45,231 nucleotides of DNA, taken from NCBI GenBank assembly GCA_023666645.1, contig JAMPBP010000012.1:1-45231 (forward strand), read 5' to 3'. Numbering within the stretch: position 1 is the stretch's first letter; each line of letters begins with the position of its first letter. Shown here in pieces: positions 18,004 through 26,702 of the stretch. The stretch comes from Clostridiales bacterium. Lineage in GTDB: Bacteria; Bacteroidota; Bacteroidia; Bacteroidales; Muribaculaceae. A program made the position numbers and the translations under genes. Below the pieces are notes generated by a model, which saw only the letters and a program-made list of their open reading frames with translations, made no database searches and had not been told where the DNA came from.

Positions 18004-19283
18004 ATGCGATTATTGGCATTTTTGATTATTTCAATTGTAGTGGTATCAGCGGCAAATACCGAGTAAAGCCCCTGGGGCTCCTGAGCCGGGTCACCGGTAT
18101 AGGCATCGCCCGGCTCCCAGGTGGAATGCAACGGAATCACATCTCCTCCCCACGCCCAGAAATTCACTCCCTCAACCTTTGACGAATCCACAAGCTGAGA
18201 GAACATCATGTTGTAGTAAACATCTCTCGCATCGGTGGCTGAACCGGGAATAATCGACATACTGTCACGAGGATAACCAAATTCCTCGATTACGATAGGT
18301 TTAGAGGTCAACGCCCTGTGGTCATTGATATAAGTCAACGTTTCGGCTATTGAGTTCTGAAGGCCCGAACCGCCAAGGCTGTCGGCAGTTGTCCACCTCC
18401 AGTTGTAGGGCCAAATGTGAATGGTTGCATAGTCGATATCACTGGAGTTATGAATACGCGCCCACATGTCGATATCGACCTCACAGCCATAGCTGCCTTC
18501 ACTACCTGTCGAGACGAGATGATTGGGGTCGATGCGTTTAATGAGCTGCGCCACGTCACTTATCCAATGCTCAAAGGGCTCCTTCTTACTATCGTCAAAG
18601 CAACGAGGCTCATTAGCAATCTGCCACGACATAATTGCCGGAGACTCGGAATATGGCACTCCGTTGAGCGAGTTGACACGCCCCACAATGGCCGCCACAT
18701 TGTCGGCATACATTCTCATAGCAGCCGTGTCGGTGGTAAATTCACTCACATAATCGGTATACATATTATAGGAATCGCGATTGGGAAGCGGTGATTCTCC
18801 ACGACCGGCCCATTCGAGATAAACACCAAATCCCCCACTCCATTCCCATGAATTGCCAAGGTAAAGCACGGCTCTCATATCACGCTTCTCCAGCTGGACG
18901 AGCATATTGTCAAGTCCTCTGAGCAACGTATCATTATAAATACCTGGAGCCTGTTGCAACAGCGGGGCGATACAATCCTGCCTGCCTTCTACACCCTCGC
19001 CACCCACAAGAATGCGCAGATTATCAACACCGATGGCCTTCAACGAATCAAGCTCGGCCGCAAGACGCATGGTATCTCCGCCCTCACCCTCTGAAGCGAG
19101 TATTGAACCATACCACATATTTGCGCCTATATACTTATAAGGTTTTCCTCTCAGGAAAAACTGGCCGTCATTGACCGTTACGAACTCAGAAGAATTATCA
19201 TGTGACGGATTACATGACACACCACCAACCAGCAGTAATGACATAGCCAGAGGGGCAAACAAAGCTATACAGTTTATCCTCAT
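17994..19283 (-). CDS. GH5 family endo-beta-mannanase-like lipoprotein
   Basis: The 429-residue protein is a GH5 (clan A) glycoside hydrolase most like subfamily 7 endo-1,4-beta-mannanases. It opens with GQFFLRGKPYKYIGANMWYG and LDSLKAIGVDNLRI, typical of that group. The expected acid/base is E225 in MSWQIANEPR and the nucleophile E334 in IEEFGYPRD; WAWGGD near the end is the usual +1 aromatic loop. A lipoprotein-type signal ends at C24 (GVSC), so it is probably anchored in the outer membrane or periplasmic face; the -3 position of the lipobox is not the preferred Leu. It stands alone, with no SusC/SusD pair near, so it may serve a polysaccharide locus elsewhere. A -7-like TATTTTTG (19359-19366, minus) lies upstream. 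Confidence 0.88.
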   Translation of the reverse strand: MRINCIALFAPLAMSLLLVGGVSCNPSHDNSSEFVTVNDGQFFLRGKPYKYIGANMWYGSILASEGEGGDTMRLAAELDSLKAIGVDNLRILVGGEGVEGRQDCIAPLLQQAPGIYNDTLLRGLDNMLVQLEKRDMRAVLYLGNSWEWSGGFGVYLEWAGRGESPLPNRDSYNMYTDYVSEFTTDTAAMRMYADNVAAIVGRVNSLNGVPYSESPAIMSWQIANEPRCFDDSKKEPFEHWISDVAQLIKRIDPNHLVSTGSEGSYGCEVDIDMWARIHNSSDIDYATIHIWPYNWRWTTADSLGGSGLQNSIAETLTYINDHRALTSKPIVIEEFGYPRDSMSIIPGSATDARDVYYNMMFSQLVDSSKVEGVNFWAWGGDVIPLHSTWEPGDAYTGDPAQEPQGLYSVFAADTTTIEIIKNANNRIKK

Positions 19284-19611
19284 ACTTTAAATTATTGTAG
19301 ACATCTTAACAAATGAAATGGAACTTCACCTTGCATCATCAAGGGCAATGTGACGACACAAAAATAAGAAAAAAATAAGACACGTGCACACGACTTACGA
19401 TAAAAGTATGCTACACATTTCAACAGCAAAGAAGACACATAGGAGCTTAATTAATAAAATTTAGTAGTTTTTTCCTAAAAATGTGACATAACGTTGCGCA
19501 ATCTAACCAAAAATTGAGTAATTTTGCATCTTGATAGCGCAAGACCCCAAAAGTCAAAGCGAACACGAACGATAATAAAACGAACCATTTCACATAGAGA
19601 ATATCATTATA
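19284..19611. other. Divergent GH5/spt intergenic region
   Basis: This 328-base AT-rich region holds no gene. It contains a plus-strand promoter for spt (19494-19526) and a possible minus-strand -7 box for the GH5 gene (CAAAAATA at 19359-19366, read TATTTTTG) with no good -33. Nothing else is evident. Confidence 0.5.
19494..19526 (+). promoter_or_regulatory. Bacteroidota-type promoter of spt
   Basis: A -33 TTG at 19494-19496 and a -7 TAATTTTG at 19519-19526 are 25 bases apart start to start, matching the phylum consensus. Transcription would begin near 19533, giving a leader of about 80 bases before the ATG at 19612. Confidence 0.65.
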
Positions 19612-20799
19612 ATGAAGCTCTTACAGAAGAAACTATCGCAGTATACCGAGCCACAGAAAGCCAAGGCTGCCGGTGTCTATCCCTACTTTCGCGCCATCTC
19701 GAGCGAGCAGGAGCCAGAGGTAATCATCAATGGAAAACGAGTGCTCATGTTTGGCAGCAATTGCTATACAGGCCTTGTATCCGACCCCCGCATCAAGGAA
19801 GCCGCCATCGATGCCATCAAGAAATACGGAACAGGTTGTGCCGGTTCACCTTTCCTCAACGGAACACTTGACCTTCACAAGAAACTTGAAAACCGCATAG
19901 CCGAGTACATAGGCAAGGAAGATGTAATGATCTATTCCACCGGATTTGAAGTAAATCTGGGCGTAGTGTCATGTCTTACCGGTCGTGAAGACTATATCCT
20001 TTGGGACGAGCAAGACCACGCTTCGATAATTGAGGGTCGCCGTCTTTCATTCTCGCAGTCGTTGAAATATAAACACAACGACATGGAATCACTCGAGAAG
20101 CAGCTGCAGAAATGTGCACCCGACAAAGTGAAACTCATTGTCACCGACGGCGTGTTCTCAATGGAAGGCGATGTAGCCAATCTTCCTGAAATCACACGAC
20201 TCGCCAAGAAGTATAATGCAACCGTAATGGTCGACGAAGCTCACGGCATCGGAGTATTCGGCAAAGGTGGACGCGGCACATGCAACCACTTTGGCGTATC
20301 CGACGATGTAGACCTCATCATGGGTACATTCTCAAAATCATTTGCATCGCTGGGTGGCTTTATCGCAACCGACAAGGAAATCACCAACTATCTGCGTCAC
20401 CACTCACGCTCCTACATCTTCACCGCATCAATCACTCCCGCCTCGACAGCAGCAGCTCTCAAGGCTATCGACATCATGGAATCAGAACCTGAGCGTCAGG
20501 AGAACCTGTGGAAACTTACCGACATGGCACTGAAGAGCTTTAAGGAAGCCGGTTTTGAGATAGGCAACACATCGACTCCTATCATCCCGTTGTATATACG
20601 TGACAACATGAAGACCTTTGCCATCACCACCGAGCTATTCAACGAGGGCATCTTCGTCAACCCTGTTGTATCCCCGGCCGTAGCTCCTCAGGACACCTTG
20701 ATACGATTCAGCCTGATGGCCACACACACACCCGCTCAAGTTGAAGAAGCGATTGAGAAACTGACCAAAGTTTTCAAGAAATTTGAAATCATCAAATGA
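19612..20799 (+). CDS. spt: Serine palmitoyltransferase (PLP-dependent alpha-oxoamine synthase)
   Basis: The 395-residue enzyme belongs to the alpha-oxoamine synthase group (SPT, KBL, BioF). It condenses an amino acid with an acyl-CoA and loses CO2. The Schiff-base Lys is K242 in GTFSKSFASLGG, and the PLP-contacting VDEAHGIGVFG motif holds D208 and H211. The opening KLSQYTEPQKAKAAGVYPYFRAI and GTGCAGSPFLNGTLDLH resemble Bacteroides serine palmitoyltransferase more than KBL or BioF, so sphingolipid base synthesis is the likely role; no threonine dehydrogenase or biotin genes are nearby to support the alternatives. Sphingolipids are a hallmark of Bacteroidales membranes. It is monocistronic with its own promoter. 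Confidence 0.85.
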   Translation: MKLLQKKLSQYTEPQKAKAAGVYPYFRAISSEQEPEVIINGKRVLMFGSNCYTGLVSDPRIKEAAIDAIKKYGTGCAGSPFLNGTLDLHKKLENRIAEYIGKEDVMIYSTGFEVNLGVVSCLTGREDYILWDEQDHASIIEGRRLSFSQSLKYKHNDMESLEKQLQKCAPDKVKLIVTDGVFSMEGDVANLPEITRLAKKYNATVMVDEAHGIGVFGKGGRGTCNHFGVSDDVDLIMGTFSKSFASLGGFIATDKEITNYLRHHSRSYIFTASITPASTAAALKAIDIMESEPERQENLWKLTDMALKSFKEAGFEIGNTSTPIIPLYIRDNMKTFAITTELFNEGIFVNPVVSPAVAPQDTLIRFSLMATHTPAQVEEAIEKLTKVFKKFEIIK

Positions 20800-20939
20800 T
20801 GTTTCTATAAAAAAACAAGATTCTCCTGAACAAAACTTGACGACCGATTGTTGTAAAGTCGATGATTTAGTGAATCAAGGCATCATGCCATAATCCAATT
20901 CACATTAGACCAAAACACTCAAATATATTATAACTAATT

Positions 20940-21497
20940 ATGAAGAAGAAATTTATCTGCACAGTATGTGGTTACATACATGAAGGAGAAGAGGCACCCG
21001 AAAAGTGCCCGCTATGTAATGCTCCCAAGTCAAAGTTCAAAGAACTTGATGACACAGAGGTTGTCAAGTTTGTTACAGAGCATGAAGTAGGCGTAGCCAA
21101 AGGTTGCGACGAAGAGATGATTAAAGACCTCAACAACCACTTCATGGGAGAATGCACCGAGGTGGGCATGTATCTGGCAATGTCACGTCAGGCCGATCGC
21201 GAGGGCTATCCCGAGATTGCCGAGGCCTTCAAGCGCTATGCTTGGGAAGAGGCTGAGCACGCTTCAAAATTTGCCGAGCTTCTCGGAGACATGGTATGGA
21301 ACACAAAAACCAACGTTGAAAAACGCATGATGGCTGAGGCCGGCGCCAACGAGGACAAGATGCGTATAGCACGCCGTGCCAAAGAGCTTGGCCTTGACGC
21401 TATCCACGATACAGTACACGAGATGGCCAAGGACGAAGCACGTCACGGTCGCGGTTTCCTTGGTTTGTTCAACCGTTTCTTCAAGGAGAACAAATAA
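20940..21497 (+). CDS. Reverse rubrerythrin (N-terminal rubredoxin plus diiron domain)
   Basis: The 185-residue protein has a rubredoxin-like Fe(Cys)4 site at the N-terminus (C7, C10, C23, C26) and a ferritin-like diiron four-helix domain afterwards, the reversed domain order relative to classical rubrerythrin. Likely iron ligands are E71 and E74 ([12 protein letters not shown]), E104 and H107 (WEEAEH), and E161, E166 and H169 ([11 protein letters not shown]). Reverse rubrerythrins reduce hydrogen peroxide (and in some cases oxygen) with NAD(P)H-derived electrons in strict anaerobes. It stands alone between spt and carA, 140 bases after spt, with a strong terminator behind it. No TAnnTTTG box was found just upstream. 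Confidence 0.92.
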   Translation: MKKKFICTVCGYIHEGEEAPEKCPLCNAPKSKFKELDDTEVVKFVTEHEVGVAKGCDEEMIKDLNNHFMGECTEVGMYLAMSRQADREGYPEIAEAFKRYAWEEAEHASKFAELLGDMVWNTKTNVEKRMMAEAGANEDKMRIARRAKELGLDAIHDTVHEMAKDEARHGRGFLGLFNRFFKENK

Positions 21498-21522
21498 TCG
21501 GTACCCATTATTAACATCATAG

Positions 21523-21566
21523 GAGGCTGTGCCTAAATAGGCGCAGCCTCTCTGTTTTATGTTTTT
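21523..21566 (+). terminator. Strong intrinsic terminator after reverse rubrerythrin
   Basis: GAGGCTGTGCCT (21523-21534) pairs with AGGCGCAGCCTC (21539-21550) over 12 bases with one G-T wobble, loop AAAT, followed by the T-rich TCTGTTTTATGTTTTT. Confidence 0.9.
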
Positions 21567-21751
21567 CAGCATCTTATGCAAAGAGGGCGTGCCATAAATT
21601 TTGACACCCTTTCCCTTTTTAATCCATCTCAAATTGGGAAGGAGCCTTCAATTGGAAGTGAGGGATTTAGAGCGAAGTATTAAGATAAGGGATTCAGAAA
21701 GTTTTTTGACTGTTTTGGTTATAGATTGTTTGTAAATTGGGGGAATAGTTG
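21551..21751. other. Non-coding gap before carA
   Basis: The rubrerythrin-to-carA gap is 328 bases in total. Beyond the terminator, this part holds no plausible gene. It contains a direct repeat (AATTGGGAAGG and AATTGGAAG) around a short GAAGG/CCTTC hairpin near 21634-21655; I see no further structure. Confidence 0.4.
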
Positions 21752-21759
21752 TAAATTTG
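21726..21759 (+). promoter_or_regulatory. Promoter of carA
   Basis: The -7 box TAAATTTG is at 21752-21759 and a TTGTTTG stretch (21726-21732) supplies the -33. Transcription would start near 21766, just before a GC hairpin in the leader. Confidence 0.65.
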
Positions 21760-21770
21760 CACAATTTTAG

Positions 21771-21787
21771 GCGGAGGGCATCTCCGC
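21771..21787 (+). promoter_or_regulatory. GC-rich hairpin at the 5' end of the carA leader
   Basis: GCGGAG (21771-21776) pairs with CTCCGC (21782-21787) in an otherwise AT-rich leader. It lies a few bases after the predicted start and is not followed by a T run, so it is not a terminator. It may protect the 5' end or take part in pyrimidine-dependent control; that is inference. Confidence 0.4.
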
Positions 21788-21825
21788 ATAAATAAAACAG
21801 ATACTAAACCAACGTCTTATCGCGT

Positions 21826-22896
21826 ATGCTTCAAGCACGTAGAGCCGTCATAGAACTTGAGGACGGCACCCGATTTGAAGGCCAGTCATTTGGCTTCGAG
21901 GCTTCCACCGCCGGTGAAGTAGTGTTTAATACCGCCATGACAGGCTATCCTGAAAGCTTGACTGATCCCTCCTACGAGGGACAGATTCTCGTCACCACCT
22001 ATCCCATTCTTGGTAATTACGGAGTTCCTCCACGCAGAGAGAAAGATGATGTGAGCGAATTCTATGAGAGCGACCACATTCATGCCAGAGGCATTGTGGC
22101 ACAAGACTACTCATGGGAACATAGCCACTGGCAAGCCGACCGCTCACTGAGCCAATGGCTCATAGAGGAAAAGATTCCCGGTATATATGGAATAGACACC
22201 AGGGCATTGACCAAGCACCTGAGGGAAAAAGGCTCCATGCTGGGCCGTATAATTATTGAAGGAGAGCCGACGGTTGATTTCTACGATCCCAACAAGGAAA
22301 ACCTTGTAGCCAAAACCTCTTGCAAGGAGGTCGAGGTTCATGGAGATGGAGAAAAGACCGTCGTTCTTGTAGACTGCGGCACCAAACACAATATAATAAG
22401 ATGTCTCACACGTCGCGGTGTCAAAGTTGTGAGAGTTCCATGGGATTATGACTTCATGACAATACCCTACGACGGCTTGTTTATCTCCAATGGTCCAGGT
22501 GATCCCGGTATGGCCGGCAAAACAGTCGAGAACATACGCCGCGCCATGGAACTGGGCAAGCCCATATGCGGTATATGTATGGGCAACCAGTTGCTGTCGC
22601 TCGCTGCCGGAGCTAAGACCTATAAACTCAAATATGGTCACCGCAGTCACAATCAACCTGTGCGCCGGGTGGGAAGCAATGTGTGTTATGTGACTTCTCA
22701 GAACCATGGGTTTGCTGTAGATCAGGCAACATTGCCCGACGAATGGGAACCGCTGTTCATCAACATGAACGACGGTACCAACGAAGGAATACGCCACAAG
22801 ACCAAGCCATTCTTCTCGGCCCAATTCCATCCTGAGGCCTCGAGTGGACCAAAAGATACAGAATTCATATTTGACGAGTTCATTGATTTACTGTAA
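21826..22896 (+). CDS. carA: Carbamoyl-phosphate synthase small (glutaminase) subunit
   Basis: The 356-residue protein hydrolyses glutamine and channels ammonia to CarB for carbamoyl phosphate, used for pyrimidines and arginine. The N-terminal CPSase-small domain (1-150, with FNTAMTGYPESLTDPSY) precedes a class I glutamine amidotransferase domain (about 175-356). The triad is C251 (GICMGNQ), H335 and E337 (FHPEAS). The nucleophile loop and the SNGPGDP motif (221-227) are intact. Length is close to the family norm. carB follows on the same strand after 65 bases. The promoter at 21726-21759 drives both. Confidence 0.98.
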   Translation: MLQARRAVIELEDGTRFEGQSFGFEASTAGEVVFNTAMTGYPESLTDPSYEGQILVTTYPILGNYGVPPRREKDDVSEFYESDHIHARGIVAQDYSWEHSHWQADRSLSQWLIEEKIPGIYGIDTRALTKHLREKGSMLGRIIIEGEPTVDFYDPNKENLVAKTSCKEVEVHGDGEKTVVLVDCGTKHNIIRCLTRRGVKVVRVPWDYDFMTIPYDGLFISNGPGDPGMAGKTVENIRRAMELGKPICGICMGNQLLSLAAGAKTYKLKYGHRSHNQPVRRVGSNVCYVTSQNHGFAVDQATLPDEWEPLFINMNDGTNEGIRHKTKPFFSAQFHPEASSGPKDTEFIFDEFIDLL

Positions 22897-22961
22897 CGGC
22901 ACTATACAACTCAATATCACACACATCAGTTTTATTACAAGCGCTAAAAATTCATAATCAG

Positions 22962-25900
22962 ATGACAACCTCTATAAATCGCAACGAGAAGATAAAGAAA
23001 GTGTTATTGTTGGGAAGCGGTGCCTTGAAAATTGGGGAAGCCGGTGAGTTTGACTACTCAGGCTCCCAGGCATTGAAAGCCATGAAGGAGGAAGGTATCT
23101 CCACAGTGCTGATCAATCCCAATATCGCAACCGTGCAGACCTCCGAGGGATTTGCCGATAAAATATACTTTCTGCCGGTCACTCCCTACTTCGTCGAGAA
23201 AGTCATAGAGAAAGAGCGTCCCGATGGTATATTGCTTGCCTTTGGTGGACAGACAGCCTTGAACTGTGGAGTGGAACTCTTCAAGAGTGGAGTGCTCGAT
23301 AAGTACAGTGTCGAGGTGCTTGGCACCCCGGTACAGGCCATCATGGACACTGAGGACCGCGAACTGTTTGTGAAAAAACTCGATGAAATAGATGTCAAGA
23401 CAATCAAAAGTGAAGCGGTGAACAGCATCGACGATGCTCTCGCAGCCGCTGCTCACCTGGGTTACCCGGTCATAGTACGTGCAGCTTACGCGCTTGGTGG
23501 CCTCGGATCGGGTTTCTGTGACAATGAGCAGGAACTCGTGGCACTTGTTGAAAAAGCGTTGTCATTCTCTCCCCAAGTCCTGGTAGAAAAATCGCTGAAA
23601 GGGTGGAAAGAGGTTGAATATGAAGTAGTGCGCGACCGCTTTGACAATTGTATAACGGTGTGCAATATGGAGAACTTTGACCCGCTTGGCATACACACAG
23701 GCGAGAGTATCGTTGTAGCACCGTCACAGACATTGTCCAATGAAGACTACCACTACCTGCGCAAACTCGCAATCAAAATCATACGCCATGTGGGAATCGT
23801 CGGAGAATGCAATGTACAATATGCCTTCGACCCCGAATCAATGGACTACCGGGTCATCGAGGTCAATGCCCGTCTGAGCCGGTCGTCGGCATTGGCTTCA
23901 AAAGCCACCGGATATCCCCTGGCATTTGTCGCTGCAAAACTGGGACTTGGATACGGACTCTTCGACCTCAAGAATTCAGTCACCAAAGAGACATCGGCAT
24001 TCTTCGAGCCGGCTCTCGACTACATAGTGTGCAAGATTCCACGTTGGGACCTTGGTAAATTCCATGGTGTGAGACGCGAGATAGGCTCGTCGATGAAATC
24101 GGTGGGTGAAGTGATGGCTATTGGACGCACCTTTGAAGAGGTGATTCAGAAAGGACTGCGCATGATAGGACAAGGAATGCACGGATTTGTAGGCAACAAG
24201 GAGATAAAAATTGATGATATCGACCATGCTCTGAAAGACCCTACCGACAAGCGTATATTTGTCATCTCACAAGCTATGCAACAAGGTTACAGCGTTGACC
24301 GTATTCACGACCTCACAAAAATTGACAAGTGGTTCCTGCACAAGCTCCACAACATCATAACCACTCGTGAGCAACTGGCCCAGAAAGATACAGTCGAAGC
24401 TATAACACCCGAACTCATGCTGAAAGCCAAGCGCCAAGGTTTCAGCGATTTCCAGATTGCGAGAGCAGTGCTCAAGGGGAACATGACCGATGCCGAGAAG
24501 AGCAATCTCGAAGTGAGAGCACTCCGTAAGAAACTGGGTGTTGTGCCGGTGGTAAAACAAATCGACACCTTGGCTGCAGAATATCCGGCCCAGACCAACT
24601 ATCTCTATCTCACCTATAATGGCAGCGAGAATGATGTCACCTACCTGCACGACCACAAGTCGATAGTAGTGCTTGGATCGGGAGCTTACCGCATAGGCAG
24701 CTCGGTAGAATTTGACTGGTGCTCGGTCAATGCTCTCATGACAGTCAAGAAAGAGGGATGGCGCTCGGTAATGATCAACTACAACCCCGAGACCGTATCG
24801 ACCGACTATGACATGTGTGACCGTCTATACTTTGACGAACTCACATTCGAGCGTGTCATGGATATCCTCGACCTGGAGCAGCCTCATGGTGCCATACTGT
24901 CGGTAGGAGGTCAGATACCCAACAACCTTGCCACACGTCTCGATGAGCAACATGTGAACATACTTGGCACCCAGGCCCGCTGGATTGACAATGCCGAGGA
25001 CCGTCACAAATTCTCGGCCATGCTCGATGAGCTGAAAATCGACCAGCCGCGCTGGCGCGAGCTCACCGACATGGACGATATATACCGGTTTATCGACGAA
25101 GTGGGCTTCCCGGTACTCGTGCGTCCAAGCTATGTCCTCTCGGGAGCTGCCATGAATGTATGCTCCAACGCAGAGGAGCTGGAACGCTTCCTGAAACTTG
25201 CCGCCAATGTATCAAAACAGCACCCCGTAGTCGTTACAGAGTTCATACAGTTTGCCAAGGAAATTGAGATGGACGCAGTGGCCCAGGACGGAATAATCAA
25301 AGCCTATGCCATAAGCGAACACATCGAGTTTGCCGGTGTTCACTCAGGTGATGCCACGATACAGTTCCCGCCCCAGAAACTGTACGTAGAGACCATGCGC
25401 CGCATAAAGAAGGTTTCTTCTCAGATTGCCAAGGCACTGCACATTTCAGGTCCGTTCAACATACAGTATCTCGCCAAGGACAATGATATCAAGGTAATCG
25501 AGTGTAACCTGAGAGCATCTCGAAGCTTCCCCTTTGTATCAAAAGTTTTGAAAATCAACTTTATCGACCTGGCAACAAAGATAATGCTCGGGCTGCCGGT
25601 AGAGCGCCCGGCCAAGAGCGCATTTGACCTCGACTATGTAGGTATCAAGGCATCGCAATTCAGTTTCTCACGGCTGCAAGGCGCCGACCCAGTGCTTGGA
25701 GTCGACATGTCGTCGACCGGCGAGGTAGGTTGTATAGGTGACGACACGAGCGAGGCTGTATTGAAGGCTATGCTATCGGTGGGCTACAAGATTCCCAAGC
25801 GCTCAGTACTTCTGAGCACAGGTACAGCCAAGCAGAAAACCGACATGCTCGACGCGGCCCATCGACTTCACAACCAAGGCTTCACAATCTATGCTACCGG

Positions 25901-26201
25901 AGGAACCCATCAATTCCTGAACGACAACGGCATACCGTCAATCAGAGTCTACTGGCCAAGCCAGCCTGAGAACCACCCACAGGCTATCGAGCTACTTCAC
26001 GAGCATCAGATTGACCTGGTAGTCAATATTCCCAAGAATCTCACTTCGACCGAGCTAAGCAACGGCTACAAGATACGTCGCGCGGCTATCGACCTGAACA
26101 TTCCGCTTATTACCAACGCACGCCTTGCATCGGCATTCATCAGAGCTTTCACCACTCTCTCGACCGATGATATCGCCATCAAGGCTTGGAATGAATACTA
26201 A
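22962..26201 (+). CDS. carB: Carbamoyl-phosphate synthase large subunit
   Basis: The 1079-residue protein combines two homologous ATP-grasp halves with an allosteric domain. The first half opens with KKVLLLGSGALKIGEAGEFDYSGSQ (bicarbonate phosphorylation), the second with SIVVLGSGAYRIGSSVEFDWCSVNA (carbamate phosphorylation). The C-terminal MGS-like domain (about 940-1079) starts at KRSVLLSTGTAKQK and carries YATGGTHQFL, which binds regulatory nucleotides in homologues. Length matches the usual 1070-1080. It pairs with carA to make carbamoyl phosphate from glutamine, bicarbonate and two ATP. A 37-base perfect palindrome follows the stop. Confidence 0.98.
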   Translation: MTTSINRNEKIKKVLLLGSGALKIGEAGEFDYSGSQALKAMKEEGISTVLINPNIATVQTSEGFADKIYFLPVTPYFVEKVIEKERPDGILLAFGGQTALNCGVELFKSGVLDKYSVEVLGTPVQAIMDTEDRELFVKKLDEIDVKTIKSEAVNSIDDALAAAAHLGYPVIVRAAYALGGLGSGFCDNEQELVALVEKALSFSPQVLVEKSLKGWKEVEYEVVRDRFDNCITVCNMENFDPLGIHTGESIVVAPSQTLSNEDYHYLRKLAIKIIRHVGIVGECNVQYAFDPESMDYRVIEVNARLSRSSALASKATGYPLAFVAAKLGLGYGLFDLKNSVTKETSAFFEPALDYIVCKIPRWDLGKFHGVRREIGSSMKSVGEVMAIGRTFEEVIQKGLRMIGQGMHGFVGNKEIKIDDIDHALKDPTDKRIFVISQAMQQGYSVDRIHDLTKIDKWFLHKLHNIITTREQLAQKDTVEAITPELMLKAKRQGFSDFQIARAVLKGNMTDAEKSNLEVRALRKKLGVVPVVKQIDTLAAEYPAQTNYLYLTYNGSENDVTYLHDHKSIVVLGSGAYRIGSSVEFDWCSVNALMTVKKEGWRSVMINYNPETVSTDYDMCDRLYFDELTFERVMDILDLEQPHGAILSVGGQIPNNLATRLDEQHVNILGTQARWIDNAEDRHKFSAMLDELKIDQPRWRELTDMDDIYRFIDEVGFPVLVRPSYVLSGAAMNVCSNAEELERFLKLAANVSKQHPVVVTEFIQFAKEIEMDAVAQDGIIKAYAISEHIEFAGVHSGDATIQFPPQKLYVETMRRIKKVSSQIAKALHISGPFNIQYLAKDNDIKVIECNLRASRSFPFVSKVLKINFIDLATKIMLGLPVERPAKSAFDLDYVGIKASQFSFSRLQGADPVLGVDMSSTGEVGCIGDDTSEAVLKAMLSVGYKIPKRSVLLSTGTAKQKTDMLDAAHRLHNQGFTIYATGGTHQFLNDNGIPSIRVYWPSQPENHPQAIELLHEHQIDLVVNIPKNLTSTELSNGYKIRRAAIDLNIPLITNARLASAFIRAFTTLSTDDIAIKAWNEY

Positions 26202-26215
26202 ATTCAGATAAAGAT

Positions 26216-26252
26216 TTCAAGCATGGCTTGACGACGTCAAGCCATGCTTGAA
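26216..26252. repeat. 37-base perfect inverted repeat between carB and yraN
   Basis: TTCAAGCATGGCTTGACG (26216-26233) is mirrored exactly by its reverse complement at 26235-26252 around a single A. As RNA it would form about a 17-bp stem with a 3-base loop. It ends 11 bases before the yraN ATG and has no T run on either side, so it is not a standard terminator. It could stabilise or process the carAB end or limit read-through into yraN. Confidence 0.9.
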
Positions 26253-26263
26253 CAATCACTCAT

Positions 26264-26644
26264 ATGGCACAACACAATACACTCGGTAAATGGGGCGAAA
26301 GGATAGCCGTGGAATACCTTATCACGCAAGGCTACGCCATTGTACAGACCAATTGGCGTATAGGGCACTACGAGATTGACATAATCGCCACCAAGGGAAA
26401 CCGGGTGATTTTTATCGAGGTCAAGACCCGCTCTGACAATGATTATGACCCGTTGGAAGCTGTTGACCGTCGCAAGAAGATGCACATGGTAAGATCGGCC
26501 AACGTATTTCTAAATGGCTCTGACCTCCCCTACGAGGTTCAATATGATATTGTGACCATAACCGGTGACCCCCACGACTATAGGCTTGAACATATTCCCG
26601 ATGCTTTCTTTCCACCACTCACAACACGTCGCGGCAGTTATTGA
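26264..26644 (+). CDS. YraN/UPF0102 family nuclease-like protein
   Basis: The 126-residue protein matches the UPF0102/YraN family. The GxxGE...A..YL...GY.I...N.R start (LGKWGERIAVEYLITQGY) is followed by the PD-(D/E)XK-like core YEIDIIATKGNRVIFIEVKTR with D39, E52 and K54 as candidate catalytic residues. The family shares the Holliday-junction-resolvase-like fold, but its physiological role is not settled. It begins 62 bases after carB on the same strand, immediately behind the palindrome, and converges on mutS2. Length is normal. Confidence 0.92.
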   Translation: MAQHNTLGKWGERIAVEYLITQGYAIVQTNWRIGHYEIDIIATKGNRVIFIEVKTRSDNDYDPLEAVDRRKKMHMVRSANVFLNGSDLPYEVQYDIVTITGDPHDYRLEHIPDAFFPPLTTRRGSY

Positions 26645-26702
26645 ACGACTCATTTACACCTATTGATCTCGATATCACATTGCCATGAAAAATAATAGGC
26701 AA

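Noticed and set aside
21586-21617. AGGGCGTG...CACCCT followed by a T-rich stretch as a second terminator
   Set aside because: Stem needs a two-base bulge and a long loop; a much better terminator lies 40 bases upstream.
26216-26252. Palindrome as an intrinsic terminator of carAB
   Set aside because: There is no T run on either strand after the stem.
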